61,687 nucleotides of DNA. It comes from Micromonospora inaquosa (lineage in GTDB: Bacteria > Actinomycetota > Actinomycetes > Mycobacteriales > Micromonosporaceae). Both the position numbers and the translations under genes were made by a program. Under the pieces are notes generated by a model. It was given only the letters and a program-made list of their open reading frames with translations, did no database searches and was not told the DNA's origin. Location: positions 1 through 61,687 of the forward strand of contig NZ_QGSZ01000173.1 of NCBI RefSeq assembly GCF_003857055.1, given 5' to 3'. Shown piece after piece: positions 25,974 through 36,654 of the stretch; position 1 is the first letter of the stretch, and every line of letters begins with the position of its first letter.

Positions 25974-26933
25974 GTGAGTGAGGCTGACGAGACCCGGGAC
26001 GGCGTGGCCCTGACCAACCTGGACCAGCCGCTGTCCGACCGCGATGACGCGACAAAGCGTGACCTGGTCGACTACCTCGACGCGGTAGGGGATCGGATCC
26101 TCCCGCACCTGCGGGGCCGGCCGCTGTCGGTGATCAGGGTCCGCCCCGGCCAGCCGCCGTTCATGCAGAAGAACCTGCCCCGGTACACCCCGGACTGGGT
26201 CCGCCGGGCACCGGTCTGGGCGGAGGCGTCGCACCGGGAGATCTCGTACGCTCTCTGCGACGACCGCCGCACCCTGCTCTGGTTCGCCAACCAGAGGGCT
26301 GTCGAGTACCACCCGACGCTGGCCACCGCCGCGGATCTGCACCGCCCGACCCACCTGGTCCTCGACCTCGACCCGCCGGATGGCGACGGGTTCCGGGCGG
26401 CGGTCGACGCGGCCCTGCTGGTCCGTCAGGCGCTCGCCGACGCCGGTCTGGCCGGCGCCGTCAAGACCAGCGGCGCCAAGGGCGTGCACGTCTTCGTGCC
26501 GGTGACCGACGAGCCCACGGCCGAGGAGTTGGCCGCCGCCACCCGGGCACTCGCCGTCCGCGCCGAGCGGCTCGATCCGGCGCTGGCCACCACCGCGTAC
26601 ATCAAGGAGGACCGGGGTGGGCGGGTCTTCGTGGACGCCACCCGGGCGGGCGGGGCGACTGTGGCCGCCGCGTACAGCCCCCGGCTGCGCCCCGGGATGC
26701 CGGTCTCGTTCCCGGTCGACTGGGCCGACCTGCCGGACGTGACCGCTACCGACTTCACCATCCGGACCGCGCCGGCGCTGCTCGCCGACGGCGACCGGTG
26801 GGCCGCGCTGATGCCGGCCCCGCAACCGCTCCCCGCCGACCTGGTCGCCGAGGGCCGGACCATCCCGGTGGCCCGTGTGCAGGCCATGCACGAGGGTAAG
26901 CGCCGGGCCCGCGCCCGCCGCGAGGCCCCCTGA
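25974..26933 (+). CDS. Stand-alone LigD polymerase-domain protein
   Basis: A 319-residue archaeo-eukaryotic primase-type polymerase like the PolDom of LigD, which fills gaps and adds ribonucleotides during non-homologous end joining. Visible elements are the N-terminal LTNLDQPLS and FMQKNLPRYTPDWV segments, LLWFANQRAVEYHP, the metal-binding Asp pair in HLVLDLDPPDGD near residue 133, KTSGAKGVHVFVPV with the conserved Lys-Ser and His, and RVFVDATRAGG. No ligase, nuclease or Ku gene is adjacent. The GTG start has GGAGGG eight bases upstream. Separate PolDom genes are common in actinobacteria carrying several LigD parts. Confidence 0.88.
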   Translation: MSEADETRDGVALTNLDQPLSDRDDATKRDLVDYLDAVGDRILPHLRGRPLSVIRVRPGQPPFMQKNLPRYTPDWVRRAPVWAEASHREISYALCDDRRTLLWFANQRAVEYHPTLATAADLHRPTHLVLDLDPPDGDGFRAAVDAALLVRQALADAGLAGAVKTSGAKGVHVFVPVTDEPTAEELAAATRALAVRAERLDPALATTAYIKEDRGGRVFVDATRAGGATVAAAYSPRLRPGMPVSFPVDWADLPDVTATDFTIRTAPALLADGDRWAALMPAPQPLPADLVAEGRTIPVARVQAMHEGKRRARARREAP

Positions 26934-27002
26934 CCGGCTCGTCGGGCACGCCCGCGCCCGGACAGCGGCCGATTGTCGGAGGGTTGTGGCACGATTTCGC
27001 AG

Positions 27003-27452
27003 GTGAGTAGCAAATCCGATGCGACGCAGCGCCTCGCCGATCTGACGCGGCTGCGCCGGGTCCGTGACCGGATCGACCGGGAGTACGCGCAGCCGCTGAA
27101 CGTGGAGGCGCTCGCCCTTGGCGCGCACATGTCGGCCGGGCACCTCAGCCGCGAGTTCCGCCTCGCCTATGGCGAATCTCCATACAGCTACCTGATGACC
27201 CGACGGATCGAGCGGGCGATGGCCCTGTTGCGCCGTGGCGACCTGAGCGTCACCGATGTCTGTTTCGCTGTCGGTTGCTCGTCGCTGGGCACCTTCAGCA
27301 CCCGCTTCACCGAGTTGGTCGGCGTGCCGCCCAGCGTTTACCGGCGGCAGGCGGCGCAGGCGACGGCGGGGCTGCCGTCGTGCGTGGCCAAGCAGGTGAC
27401 CAGACCGGTCAGGAATCGAGAAGCGCCGGTGGCCGAGCCGCAACTAGCGTGA
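27003..27452 (+). CDS. AraC-family regulator of VOC/UvrA-like module
   Basis: A 149-residue protein that is little more than the AraC DNA-binding domain. The first HTH is NVEALALGAHMSAGHLSREFRLAYGESPYSYLMTRRIERAM, spanning residues 30-70. The second is SVTDVCFAVGCSSLGTFSTRFTELVGVPPSVYRR. It has no N-terminal effector domain, so sensing must come from elsewhere. The GTG at 27003 has CACGAT (26990-26995) seven bases upstream and no ribosome-binding site, giving a leaderless start. A VOC-fold protein and a UvrA-like protein follow, a trio frequently conserved in actinomycetes. Confidence 0.88.
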   Translation: MSSKSDATQRLADLTRLRRVRDRIDREYAQPLNVEALALGAHMSAGHLSREFRLAYGESPYSYLMTRRIERAMALLRRGDLSVTDVCFAVGCSSLGTFSTRFTELVGVPPSVYRRQAAQATAGLPSCVAKQVTRPVRNREAPVAEPQLA

Positions 27453-27457
27453 CCAGC

Positions 27458-27868
27458 ATGGACATCACCATTCACTCCAGTTTCCTTCCGCACATCGACC
27501 CGGAGGCCTCGCTGGTCTTCTACCGCGACATCCTCGGCTTCGAGGTCCGCCTCGACGTCGGCTACGAGGGGATGCGGTGGATCACGGTCGGGCCGGTCGG
27601 TCAGCCCAGCACCGCCATTGTCCTGCACCCACCGGCCGCCAACCCGGGCATCACCGACGATGAGCGGCAGACCATCATTGAGCTGATGGCCAAGGGCAGC
27701 TACTTCGGCGTCAACCTGGCCACCACCGACCTCGACGCCACCTTCGCCAAGCTGGAGGCCAGCGACGCCGAGGTGGTCCAGGAGCCGACCGAGCAGCCGT
27801 ACGGCGTGCGCGACTGTGCGTTCCGGGACCCGGCCGGCAATATGGTTCGCATCCAGCAGGTGCGTTGA
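27458..27868 (+). CDS. VOC/glyoxalase-fold protein
   Basis: A 136-residue vicinal-oxygen-chelate fold protein with two beta-alpha-beta-beta-beta repeats: the first around ASLVFYRDILGFEVRLDVGYEGMRW, the second around TTDLDATFAKLEASDAEVVQEP, ending DCAFRDPAGNMVRIQQVR with the conserved metal-site Glu replaced by Gln or Arg at the usual position. The group includes glyoxalases, dioxygenases and antibiotic-binding resistance proteins. TAGCGT is seven bases before the ATG, so it has its own leaderless promoter inside the trio. Co-conservation with AraC and UvrA-like neighbours hints at stress or drug response. Confidence 0.85.
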   Translation: MDITIHSSFLPHIDPEASLVFYRDILGFEVRLDVGYEGMRWITVGPVGQPSTAIVLHPPAANPGITDDERQTIIELMAKGSYFGVNLATTDLDATFAKLEASDAEVVQEPTEQPYGVRDCAFRDPAGNMVRIQQVR

Positions 27869-27897
27869 GTCCTGCGCCCCCGACAGATGGAGTCACG

Positions 27898-30279
<2,382 letters not shown>

Positions 30280-30382
30280 CGGTCGACGCTCACCCGACCG
30301 GCGGTCGTTGACGCTGTGCGGTGCTGACCATGAGGGCTCCGCAGGTAACGCTGATCAACCCGAGGGCGATAGTGCTCCAGAG

Positions 30383-31642
30383 GTATTCAAGACAAAAGCG
30401 CTCGCGGAGAGTTTCCGTTCTGAACTGGTAACGGCTTCCCGAAAGGGTGAAGCATTCGATGTCGATTCGGGACTTCCGATCACGATGCGGCGCGAGGCAG
30501 TCACCATGTCGTGGTACGAACTGGCATGTTCCTTCCCCGACATGAAGTGGCCGCATGTGGCTGCCACGACTAGGCGTACCCACGCCGAAGCGCTAACAGC
30601 GATTACCGTTCTCATGTTGACCAATGGCAAGGGGCGACCGGACGCCAAGCTGCTTCGCCACGCGTTGGGCCGCTGGGCCTTCAACACCACGCGCCGCAAC
30701 GCCGAGGGTGTGCCCGAAGAGGTAGTGAAGGCGCTCGGTTGGGTGAAGCGCAACACCCGCAACGTGGCAAGCCTTAGCCGTCCGGAAGTGCTACGGCCGG
30801 TGCTGAACGGCCTCACGGTACGACTCGACGGAGCGCCGGCCGCGCCAAGCGTCATCAGCCGCCGTCGCAAGATTTTCAACACCGCAATCGAATACGCGGT
30901 GGAACGGCGGGCACTTCCAGCAAATCCGCTGCCGCAATTGAAGTGGAAGCCGCCGAAAACAGTTACGACGATCGACAGGCGATCGGTGGCCAACCCGGTA
31001 CAGCTGCGAACGCTGCTCAACGGGGTGCGGGAGCAAGGGCGAATCGGGCCACGTATGGTCGCCTTCTACGCCTGCCTCTACTACGCCGCGATGCGGCCGG
31101 AGGAAGCCGTTCGCCTCGCAAAGCCGAACCTTCACCTACCGGAGAAGGGCTGGGGAGAATTCACGCTCGACGGAGCTAACCCACACGCGGGTCGGGAATG
31201 GACCGACAGTGGGAAGAATCGGGACAGCCGCCAACTCAAGCAGCGCGCCCGAGGGGAGACACGAACGGTTCCCTGCCCACCCGAACTAACCGCAATCATT
31301 AATGCCCACATCGCGCTATTCGGCTACGGCCCAGACGGTCGGCTGTTCGTGGGAGAGCGCAACAAGGAGGAATTACCCAAGGGCACGATCAACCGCGTCT
31401 GGCGGTGGGCACGCGCCGCCGTGTTAACGCCCGAGGTCTACGCCTCCCCGCTGGCACGCACCCCGTACGACCTGCGGCACGCCGCCGTGTCGACACAGCT
31501 AAACGGGGGAGTGCCGCCGACCCAGGTAGCCGACTGGGCCGGACAGTCAGTGGAGGTGCTGCTCAGGATCTACGCCAAGTGCCTAGACGGCGGTGAGGCT
31601 GCTCTCCGGCAACGCGTCGAACGAGCGTTCGGCCACGGCTGA
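30383..31642 (+). pseudogene. Tyrosine integrase lacking its N-terminus
   Basis: About 419 codons of a phage/ICE-type tyrosine recombinase. Homology begins abruptly at FKTKALAESFRSEL and continues through the GEAFDVDSGLP motif, a SAM-like core-binding domain and the catalytic domain: Arg in YAAMRPEEAVRL, LRHAAVS (His-x-x-x box Arg partner) and nucleophile Tyr in VLLRIYAKCLDGGEAALRQRV. Full-length relatives have about 35-40 residues before FKTKAL. Here the frame runs back into the UvrA-like gene's 3' flank without a start codon, so translation could only begin at internal ATGs inside the domain. The island boundary is thus close to 30380. Confidence 0.75.
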
Positions 31643-31792
31643 CCCGTGCCGAACTTCGGCACTCAGGACTGCGATGGCCGGCCGCTTGCGTGCGGGCGAT
31701 TGCGCGACGTATAGCCGATGCTAACAAGCCGAGAGCCGCCTACTGGTACTCGATTCGGGCGGGTCCATCCGTCCACCCTGATTGCTGAGGTG

Positions 31793-31826
31793 ACTGGACG
31801 ACGCGCGGTTGGACGCGTCGTCCAGT
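31793..31826. terminator. Hairpin between integrase and I36 gene
   Basis: Perfect 13-bp arms (31793-31805 and 31814-31826) with an 8-nt loop can end both the plus-strand integrase and the minus-strand inhibitor transcripts. The rest of 31643-31860 is empty. Confidence 0.75.
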
Positions 31827-31860
31827 ACCACCTTGTGAGTTGCCAGCCGTCAGGTAGGGA

Positions 31861-32259
31861 TCATTGCCAACGGTGTGACCGTGCGTAGTAGTAAACGTCG
31901 CTGCTTTTCACGCCTTGCGCAATATAATGTTGAGCAGTCACATAATTCGCGCCTTGGTAGATTGTGACGCCACGGTAGGCCGAGCTGGTCCCGCGGTTGT
32001 AGGCCGAGCGCACTGGCCAATTGAGAGACCAGGAGCAAGTGATACCGCTGCGCCAGTCGGGGTCGGCGTCACTCCAAAGGCAGCGCGCGCCCGTTCCACC
32101 CGTGCCGTCCCAGACGCAGAGGTTTCCGGAGGGGCAATCCCAAGCTGCCAGGGCTGCTGCCGGCTGCGCGGTGGCGGCTTGAGCGGCTACGGGTGGCGCG
32201 ACGGCCATGCCTAGCGCTATAAAGCCCAAAACGGCAATGGCTTTTCGGATGATCCTCAT
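31861..32259 (-). CDS. Secreted I36-family peptidase inhibitor-like protein
   Basis: A 132-residue exported protein. The signal peptide is MRIIRKAIAVLGFIALG..., with probable cleavage after AQA near residue 30. The mature part contains the beta-gamma-crystallin-like CPSGNLCVWDGTGGTG motif, a second CLWSDAD segment and three cysteines able to form disulfides. This pattern is that of the peptidase inhibitor I36 (SMI) family from Streptomyces, which blocks metalloproteinases. Secretion is certain from the signal peptide; inhibition is inferred. GGGGAG precedes the ATG by about four bases. A consensus-grade promoter lies about 130 bases upstream. It stands between two integrase copies as likely cargo. 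Confidence 0.8.
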   Translation of the reverse strand: MRIIRKAIAVLGFIALGMAVAPPVAAQAATAQPAAALAAWDCPSGNLCVWDGTGGTGARCLWSDADPDWRSGITCSWSLNWPVRSAYNRGTSSAYRGVTIYQGANYVTAQHYIAQGVKSSDVYYYARSHRWQ

Positions 32260-32391
32260 ATGCGCTCCCCGTTCGTTGTGCCCGCGCTCGATTTTCCGGC
32301 GATCTCAAGCTGAAGATGCTGCGAAGTTGTCGGTACTTCTGGACCTTCATCATTGATTAGCTCGGCATATCGAGATATGGAAGTTAACAAG

Positions 32392-32420
32392 ATCCTATCA
32401 ACGGTATTTTGATGTGTCAA
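32392..32420 (-). promoter_or_regulatory. Consensus promoter for I36 gene
   Basis: On the minus strand TTGACA (32415-32420) is separated by exactly 17 bases from TAGGAT (32392-32397), inside an unusually A/T-rich stretch (about 32330-32420). This is the best vegetative-type promoter in the window and would give a leader of about 125 nt. Confidence 0.75.
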
Positions 32421-32719
32421 GGACTGGGGAGGAGGTAGCAAGGCGCTCCCGTGCCCACTTCTGTCGGTTAATCTAAGCCTCACTCTTTTAAAGGTGGGCC
32501 AGCGGGCAATCGTGGTGGGTATCTCAGTACACCTTCCCAAGTGTCGGCGCGCCGGGTATTCGGCGAAGCTGCCGCACACCGAGCCGTCGATGTTGAGCAG
32601 CGCCGCGCCTACCTCGCCGAGCAGCCGCCCGAGGTAGGCGTTCATCCGTCGTGCCGGAAGGTGACGGTCGGCCATGCCGAGTCGAACCACGCTGGCCCCT
32701 TAACGGCCGGCGATACATG
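32421..32719. other. Intergenic, no supported gene
   Basis: A minus-strand frame of 144 codons crosses this stretch and the promoter, but it has no family resemblance and poor codon bias. I treat it as non-coding, together with shorter overlapping frames. No repeat or RNA gene is evident. Confidence 0.5.
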
Positions 32720-32905
32720 CGCCGTGTTGACCTGGTTCAACGGGGGAGTCTTGCCGACCCAGGTAGCCGGCTGGGCCGGGCAGTCGGTGGAGGGGGTGCT
32801 GCTCAGCATCTACGCCAAGTGCCTAGACGGCGGTGAGGCTGCGCTCCGGCGACGCGTCGACCGAGCATTTCGGCCACGACTGACCGAGCGGCCGAACTTT
32901 GGCAC
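32720..32905 (+). pseudogene. Decayed duplicate of integrase C-terminus
   Basis: This segment parallels 31484-31663 at the DNA level. It again encodes GGVLPTQVAGWAGQSVE...IYAKCLDGGEAALRRRVDRAF, but has three extra bases after GTGGAG and one extra T before the stop, which shifts the frame past the original end. Only the part around the active-site Tyr remains, so it cannot be functional. It is in the same orientation as the truncated integrase 1.2 kb upstream, with the I36 gene between, so it records a duplication or a second element inserted at the same site. Confidence 0.8.
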
Positions 32906-32967
32906 GGATATGGCACAGACGCCCGCCACGCGCCGCTGACGGCCGGACACAGCCGGACACACGAGTA

Positions 32968-33002
32968 AGGCCCTTGACCGGGTTTCCCCTGGTCAAGGGC
33001 CT
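32968..33002. terminator. Strong terminator hairpin
   Basis: Perfect 12-bp arms AGGCCCTTGACC and its complement (32968-32979 and 32991-33002), followed by TCTTCG, mark the end of the integrase remnant unit. Confidence 0.75.
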
Positions 33003-33030
33003 CTTCGTGCTGGTCTTGGATGGTGCCCCC

Positions 33031-33058
33031 GGCGGGTCCCGTCGAACATGGGAACGGC
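33031..33058 (+). repeat. Dispersed repeat copy A (pair at 45131)
   Basis: 28 bases matching 45131-45158 with three mismatches, same strand, 12.1 kb apart. In the shared frame both copies encode a GGSR(R/Q)TWER stretch followed by VVI and a Trp before a stop, so they may be C-terminal scraps of one gene family. Confidence 0.55.
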
Positions 33059-33210
33059 CCGATTTGGCCGCTGACGCCGTCGTCATCAGCGGCACCTGGG
33101 CATTGCCCACATGAACAGCTAGCACGAAGCTCTCGTCGGACAGCAGCCCATGACGAAGTCGCCAGACCTGGGGAGGGGCGGACGAACGGTCGCCCCTTCC
33201 AGGTCACTGA

Positions 33211-33642
33211 TTACGCGTCTCGGTACCTGTCGGCTGGGTGGCAGACCAGGCCCGTCATGGTTCTACCATCAGCCGCGGCCTCTATGAAGTCGAGCCAGTT
33301 GGTCGCAGCGACCCAGTCCTTCCTGAGGAGATGTGCCGTCCAGTTCACAAGCTGAGCCCATGTCGAGCAGCGTTCGACGGCGAACCAGTAGCACCCTTCG
33401 CATCCGCTCGTGCGGTGCGGGTTGCACGCGTCGCAATGAACCTGCCACAGAGCCTCGTTGTGCTCCTCCAGCAGTTCGCCGAACGTGATGGTCTCGGCTT
33501 CCAGGCCGGTTCGGCCCTCGGCGGCGGCCCGCGCGTGGCGGGCGTCCCGGGCCGCGGCGTTGGCGCGTTCAGGCAGCCACCTGGCTATCCGGTCGGTCTT
33601 GCCGGCAGTGTCGCTGACGGGCCGGTCACCAGCCCTCGCCGT
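33211..33642 (-). pseudogene. Cys/Trp-rich gene fragment without start
   Basis: An open minus-strand frame that ends at the TAA at 33211-33213 and carries clearly protein-like sequence: KTDRIARWLPERANAAARD, an alanine-rich helix, FGELLEEHNEALWQVHCDAC, NPHRTSGCEGCYWFAVERC and WAQLVNWTAHLLRKDWVAATNW. The CDAC-N-P-H...C-E-G-C arrangement looks like a zinc site. There is no ATG or GTG before the Cys-rich part, so the N-terminus is missing and start-based gene finders will skip it. I do not know the family. The region 33003-33210 holds no other gene. Confidence 0.6.
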
Positions 33643-33755
33643 CCGTCCACGAACGATTCGGCCTCCGGGGGACGGTGGGCCGGGTGTGGACCTGGCAAAA
33701 GCGGGAAGCCACGAGCCGTTGCATGACGGCTCGTGGTTACGACGGCTGGAGGGAC

Positions 33756-34451
33756 ATGGGTGCCAGAACCTTTGTGGTGGTCGGTGGGACCAGCGGACTC
33801 GGGCTGGCGGTGGCTCGCCTGCTCGTCGGCGGGCACCGGGTCGCCGTCGTCGGCGACGCGCCGGACGAGGTTGCCGCGGTGACCGATGACCTGGGCTGCG
33901 CGGGCGCCGTCTGCGATGTCTCCTCCTACGAGCAGGTTCGGCAGGCGTTCGCCGAGGTGGCCGACCGGTACGGCGAGATCGACGGGGTGGCGGCCTGCGC
34001 CTCGATGTGGGCGGGCGGCGACCTGGCGGACCTGTCCCCGGAGCGCATCCGGCGGGCCGTGGATGTGAACGTGCTCGGCACCACCTTTGTGATCAAGGAG
34101 GCGCTGCACCAGATGCGGCGGCAGGGCCGGGGGAACGTCGTGTACATCGGCGCGATGGCGGTGGCGAAGCCCAGGCCCGGCATCCCGGTCTACCGGGCCA
34201 CCAAGAGCTACGGCAGCAGCCTGGTCGAGTCGCTGGCCGAGGTGCAGCACAGCAACCAGATCAAGGTGATGCTGGTGCATCCCGGGCCGATGCCGACCCG
34301 GCTGCAGGAACGGGTCGGCGACGAGTTTCTGGACGAGGTCTCCGCGCTGCCGGAGCAGGTCGCCGCCGAGGTGGTCCGGCTGCTCCTGCTCGCCCCGGAC
34401 GACCTCTACGTCTCCGGCGAGCGCGTGCTGCGCGCGGACGGGCGGTGGTGA
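33756..34451 (+). CDS. Short-chain dehydrogenase/reductase
   Basis: A 231-residue SDR. The N-terminal cofactor loop is VVVGGTSGLGLAVARLL, CDVSSYEQ is the Asp after beta-3, VDVNVLGTTFVIKEAL is helix 4, and YIGAMAVAKPRPGIPVYRATK contains the Ser-region and the YxxxK catalytic pair. It is shorter than FabG and ends with LLLAPDDLYVSGERVLRADGRW, which suggests a member acting on unknown hydroxyl or keto substrates. GGAGGGAC places the ATG at 33756. It is the first intact gene after the integrase and fragment zone, and a probable part of the stress cargo. Confidence 0.85.
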   Translation: MGARTFVVVGGTSGLGLAVARLLVGGHRVAVVGDAPDEVAAVTDDLGCAGAVCDVSSYEQVRQAFAEVADRYGEIDGVAACASMWAGGDLADLSPERIRRAVDVNVLGTTFVIKEALHQMRRQGRGNVVYIGAMAVAKPRPGIPVYRATKSYGSSLVESLAEVQHSNQIKVMLVHPGPMPTRLQERVGDEFLDEVSALPEQVAAEVVRLLLLAPDDLYVSGERVLRADGRW

Positions 34452-35282
34452 CGGCCGACAGCACCGCCGCCGAGCGTCCGGTCTCGGCTCGACTTCAGGT
34501 GGCTCAGGTCCGTCCCGGGCCGCGCCTGCCCGGCTCCCGGTCGGTGTCCGGGCAGGCGCGACCTGCCGTTGACGCCCGGCTGGGCGGACGCCTCGCAGGT
34601 GCGGGGGACGACAAACGTCACTATGGTCGAGCCAATGAACAGGCCAGACCCCGCGCAGGGGCAGGCACCAGGGCGGCAGGCGTCGCCACAACCCGCACAG
34701 CAGGCTGTGGTCAACACGCACGGACACAAGGGCAGACGGCCCAGCCGAGCCACAGAGGATCAAGACTCACCACCGGCGCCACAGGAGCGCTCAGGCCGAG
34801 CCGCCCCGCTAACTTCACCGTCACCCGCGAACTCGAGGTCAAGGTGTCCGGCAGCCCCAGCGCCTCGCTCTCGCCGTTCGTCTGCCCCACCTGGTACCCA
34901 CTGCCGGTCCCCAGGCCAGCTAAACGCTAGCGAATGGGACATCCGTCGCCAGCCATGCGACCCTGTTGGCCGGGAGGATCCGCTGCAGCCATCGACCTCC
35001 GACGGCCTCACGGCAGCGGCGGCCGTAAACGCTCACCACCTGCCCTCGCCCTCTGGTCTCGGAGGGGGAGTTCGTCGAGGCGAACCAGCCTCGGAACCGC
35101 GCGGTGCGCACTGCCGCGGGCGGTCCCTGCGGTGGATCAGGTGGGAGCGGCGGGCGCTTTATGAGGAAGCCAGCCGCCTGGCTGCGCCCGCCGCTCCCGG
35201 CGCCGCTGACGCTACCAGCACCACTCGTCACTGATGACCGTTTCCGCAGGCCCCGGAACTCGATCGAGCAGCTCGTCGCGGG
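34452..35282. other. Gene-poor stretch, probable decayed sequence
   Basis: Frames of 60-220 codons exist on both strands, but none has family motifs or consistent third-position G+C bias. A start at 34623 (ATG after a CACTAT element) opens a Gln/Pro/Ala-rich frame that I cannot support as a gene. The stretch probably consists of remnants left by rearrangement. Confidence 0.45.
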
Positions 35283-35714
35283 TCACGACGGCGGTGGCGC
35301 CAGTCGGACCCACACGCACTTGTGACCATCGTCGAGGTCAGTGACGCCCCACTCGTCGCACAGCGCTTCAATGATCGCTAGACCGCGGCCACCGTCGCCG
35401 TCTGGCTCACGGCGGCGGGGAACGACGGCGGAGCCGTCGACGGCCGCGATCGTCACCCTGCCGTCTGTAGCGCGGATCTGCAGGCGCAGGCAGCCGCCGC
35501 CGTGGCGCACCGCGTTGGCCACCAGCTCGTCGGCGATCATCACGGCGTCGTCCACCCACTGCGGGTCACCGAGCCCCCATGCGGTCAGGGCGGCCTTGGT
35601 GACCTGGCGGGCGGCGGCGAGAGCGTCGACACCGACAGGAAGGTCGAGGTGCGTGGTCAACTCGCTCACGGCCGTGATCCTGTCTCCCGAGGCTCCCGTC
35701 CTGACAGCGACCAT
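35283..35714 (-). CDS. HATPase_c anti-sigma-type ATP-binding protein
   Basis: A 143-residue single-domain GHKL ATPase of the RsbW/SpoIIAB-like group. The N box is VDDAVMIADELVANAVRHGGG near residue 65, and the G1 box DGDGGRGLAIIEALCDEWG is near residue 110. Such proteins bind and inhibit sigma factors or phosphorylate STAS anti-antagonists. In actinomycetes many occur singly with PP2C phosphatases. A STAS C-terminal fragment lies 254 bases upstream on the same strand, so this gene once had an antagonist partner. The ATG at 35714 is preceded by GGGG. Nothing certain lies in 35715-35967. Confidence 0.85.
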   Translation of the reverse strand: MVAVRTGASGDRITAVSELTTHLDLPVGVDALAAARQVTKAALTAWGLGDPQWVDDAVMIADELVANAVRHGGGCLRLQIRATDGRVTIAAVDGSAVVPRRREPDGDGGRGLAIIEALCDEWGVTDLDDGHKCVWVRLAPPPS

Positions 35715-35967
35715 CGCTACCCCGCTCTGACCAGGTGAAAACTCTCCGGAGACGGCATCGTCCAGCCGCCTGCGCGCAGCGGGTGTCACCGACGGATCTC
35801 GTTCAGTTCCACCGCACCGCCCTGGCCTGCCCGCGAGGAGCGCGCCATCCCCGATCACGCCGAGCCGCCCACCCGTTCGGCCCGCACCTGCCAGCCGAGG
35901 CTCGCCGCCAGCGACTCCTGCCGCTGACGCGTACAGACTCGCCGCTGGCGTTGAGCGTCGTGCCCGG

Positions 35968-36090
35968 TCACGCGTCGCCCGGCAGCGGCCCCGGGGCAGC
36001 GTCATCGGGGCCGAGCAGCGGCAGGACGCCCGTGAGGTCCAGGACGCGGCGGACCTGACCGGTGGCGTTGAGCAGCGTCAGCGCACGGCT
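35968..36090 (-). pseudogene. STAS-domain C-terminal fragment
   Basis: The minus strand encodes RALTLLNATGQVRRVLDLTG and then VLPLLGPDD up to a stop at 35968, the typical last helix and strand of an anti-sigma-factor antagonist. The sequence before it is replaced at about 36085 by a ClpB/ClpC piece in another frame, so only about 40 codons survive. Confidence 0.7.
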
Positions 36091-36170
36091 GCGGCGAGTG
36101 CCCGGGCCAACTCGGTCTTACCGACGCCGGTGGGCCCGAGGAAGAGGGACGAACCCGTCCGGGCGCTGGG
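36083..36170 (-). pseudogene. ClpB/ClpC Walker A fragment
   Basis: Minus-strand sequence encodes [19 protein letters not shown] and aligns base by base with the second P-loop of the ClpC-type gene at about 42106-42190. It differs at roughly one base in seven and has one extra T. It is about 88 bp long and joined directly to the STAS scrap on one side and the glycosyltransferase scrap on the other. Confidence 0.75.
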
Positions 36171-36174
36171 GGAC

Positions 36175-36654
36175 AAGGGACCGGACGTTGCCATCCAGGC
36201 GTGCCGGGCCGCCGGCCTGCCGCTGATGCTGGTTGGCAAGTGCAATGAGCCGATCGAACGCCGCTACTACGACGAAGTCATCCGGCCACTGCTCGACGAC
36301 GACATCACGGTGGTGTTCAACGCCGACCGGGAGGCCGTGCTGCAGCTGCTGATCGACGCCCGCTGCCTGATCATGCCCATCCAGTGGGAGGAGCCCTTCG
36401 GCATGGTCATGGTGGAGGCCATGGCGACCGGCACCCCAGTGGTCGCGCTCAACCGCGGCGCCGTCCCGGAACTCGTCCGACCCGGCCTGACCGGCCTGGT
36501 CTGCGAGGCAGACGAGGAACTGCCGGCGGCGCTGCACGAGGCGACCACCCTCGACCCGGCGGCCTGCGTCGCCCACGTGGCGGAGAACCTCTCCACGCAG
36601 CGGATGGCCCGCGACTACGAGCCGATCTACCAGCGCGCTGCCGTGAAGGACTAG
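36175..36654 (+). pseudogene. GT4 glycosyltransferase C-terminal fragment
   Basis: About 159 codons forming the donor-binding half of a GT-B glycosyltransferase of family 4: KGPDVAIQACRAAGLPLMLVG, the acidic YYDEVIRPLL, IMPIQWEEPFGMVMVEAMATG with the EPFGMVMVEA nucleotide-sugar motif, and GLTGLVCEADEEL. The acceptor half is missing. The first in-frame GTG (36130) lies inside antisense ClpB sequence, so any product would carry about 15 foreign residues at its N-terminus and be inactive alone. An intact parent gene must exist or have existed elsewhere. Confidence 0.75.

Noticed and set aside
32256..32690. A 144-codon minus-strand frame upstream of the I36 gene
   Set aside because: It runs through an A/T-rich consensus promoter, has no family match and poor codon bias.
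33020..33046. TGGTGCCCCCGGC resembling the complement of a tRNA 3' end
   Set aside because: The match stops after 13 bases; the following sequence lacks a T-arm with a standard loop and pairs better with the repeat at 45131.
34569..35234. Overlapping long frames between the SDR and HATPase genes
   Set aside because: Low-complexity Pro/Arg/Ala content, no motif, no consistent codon bias.
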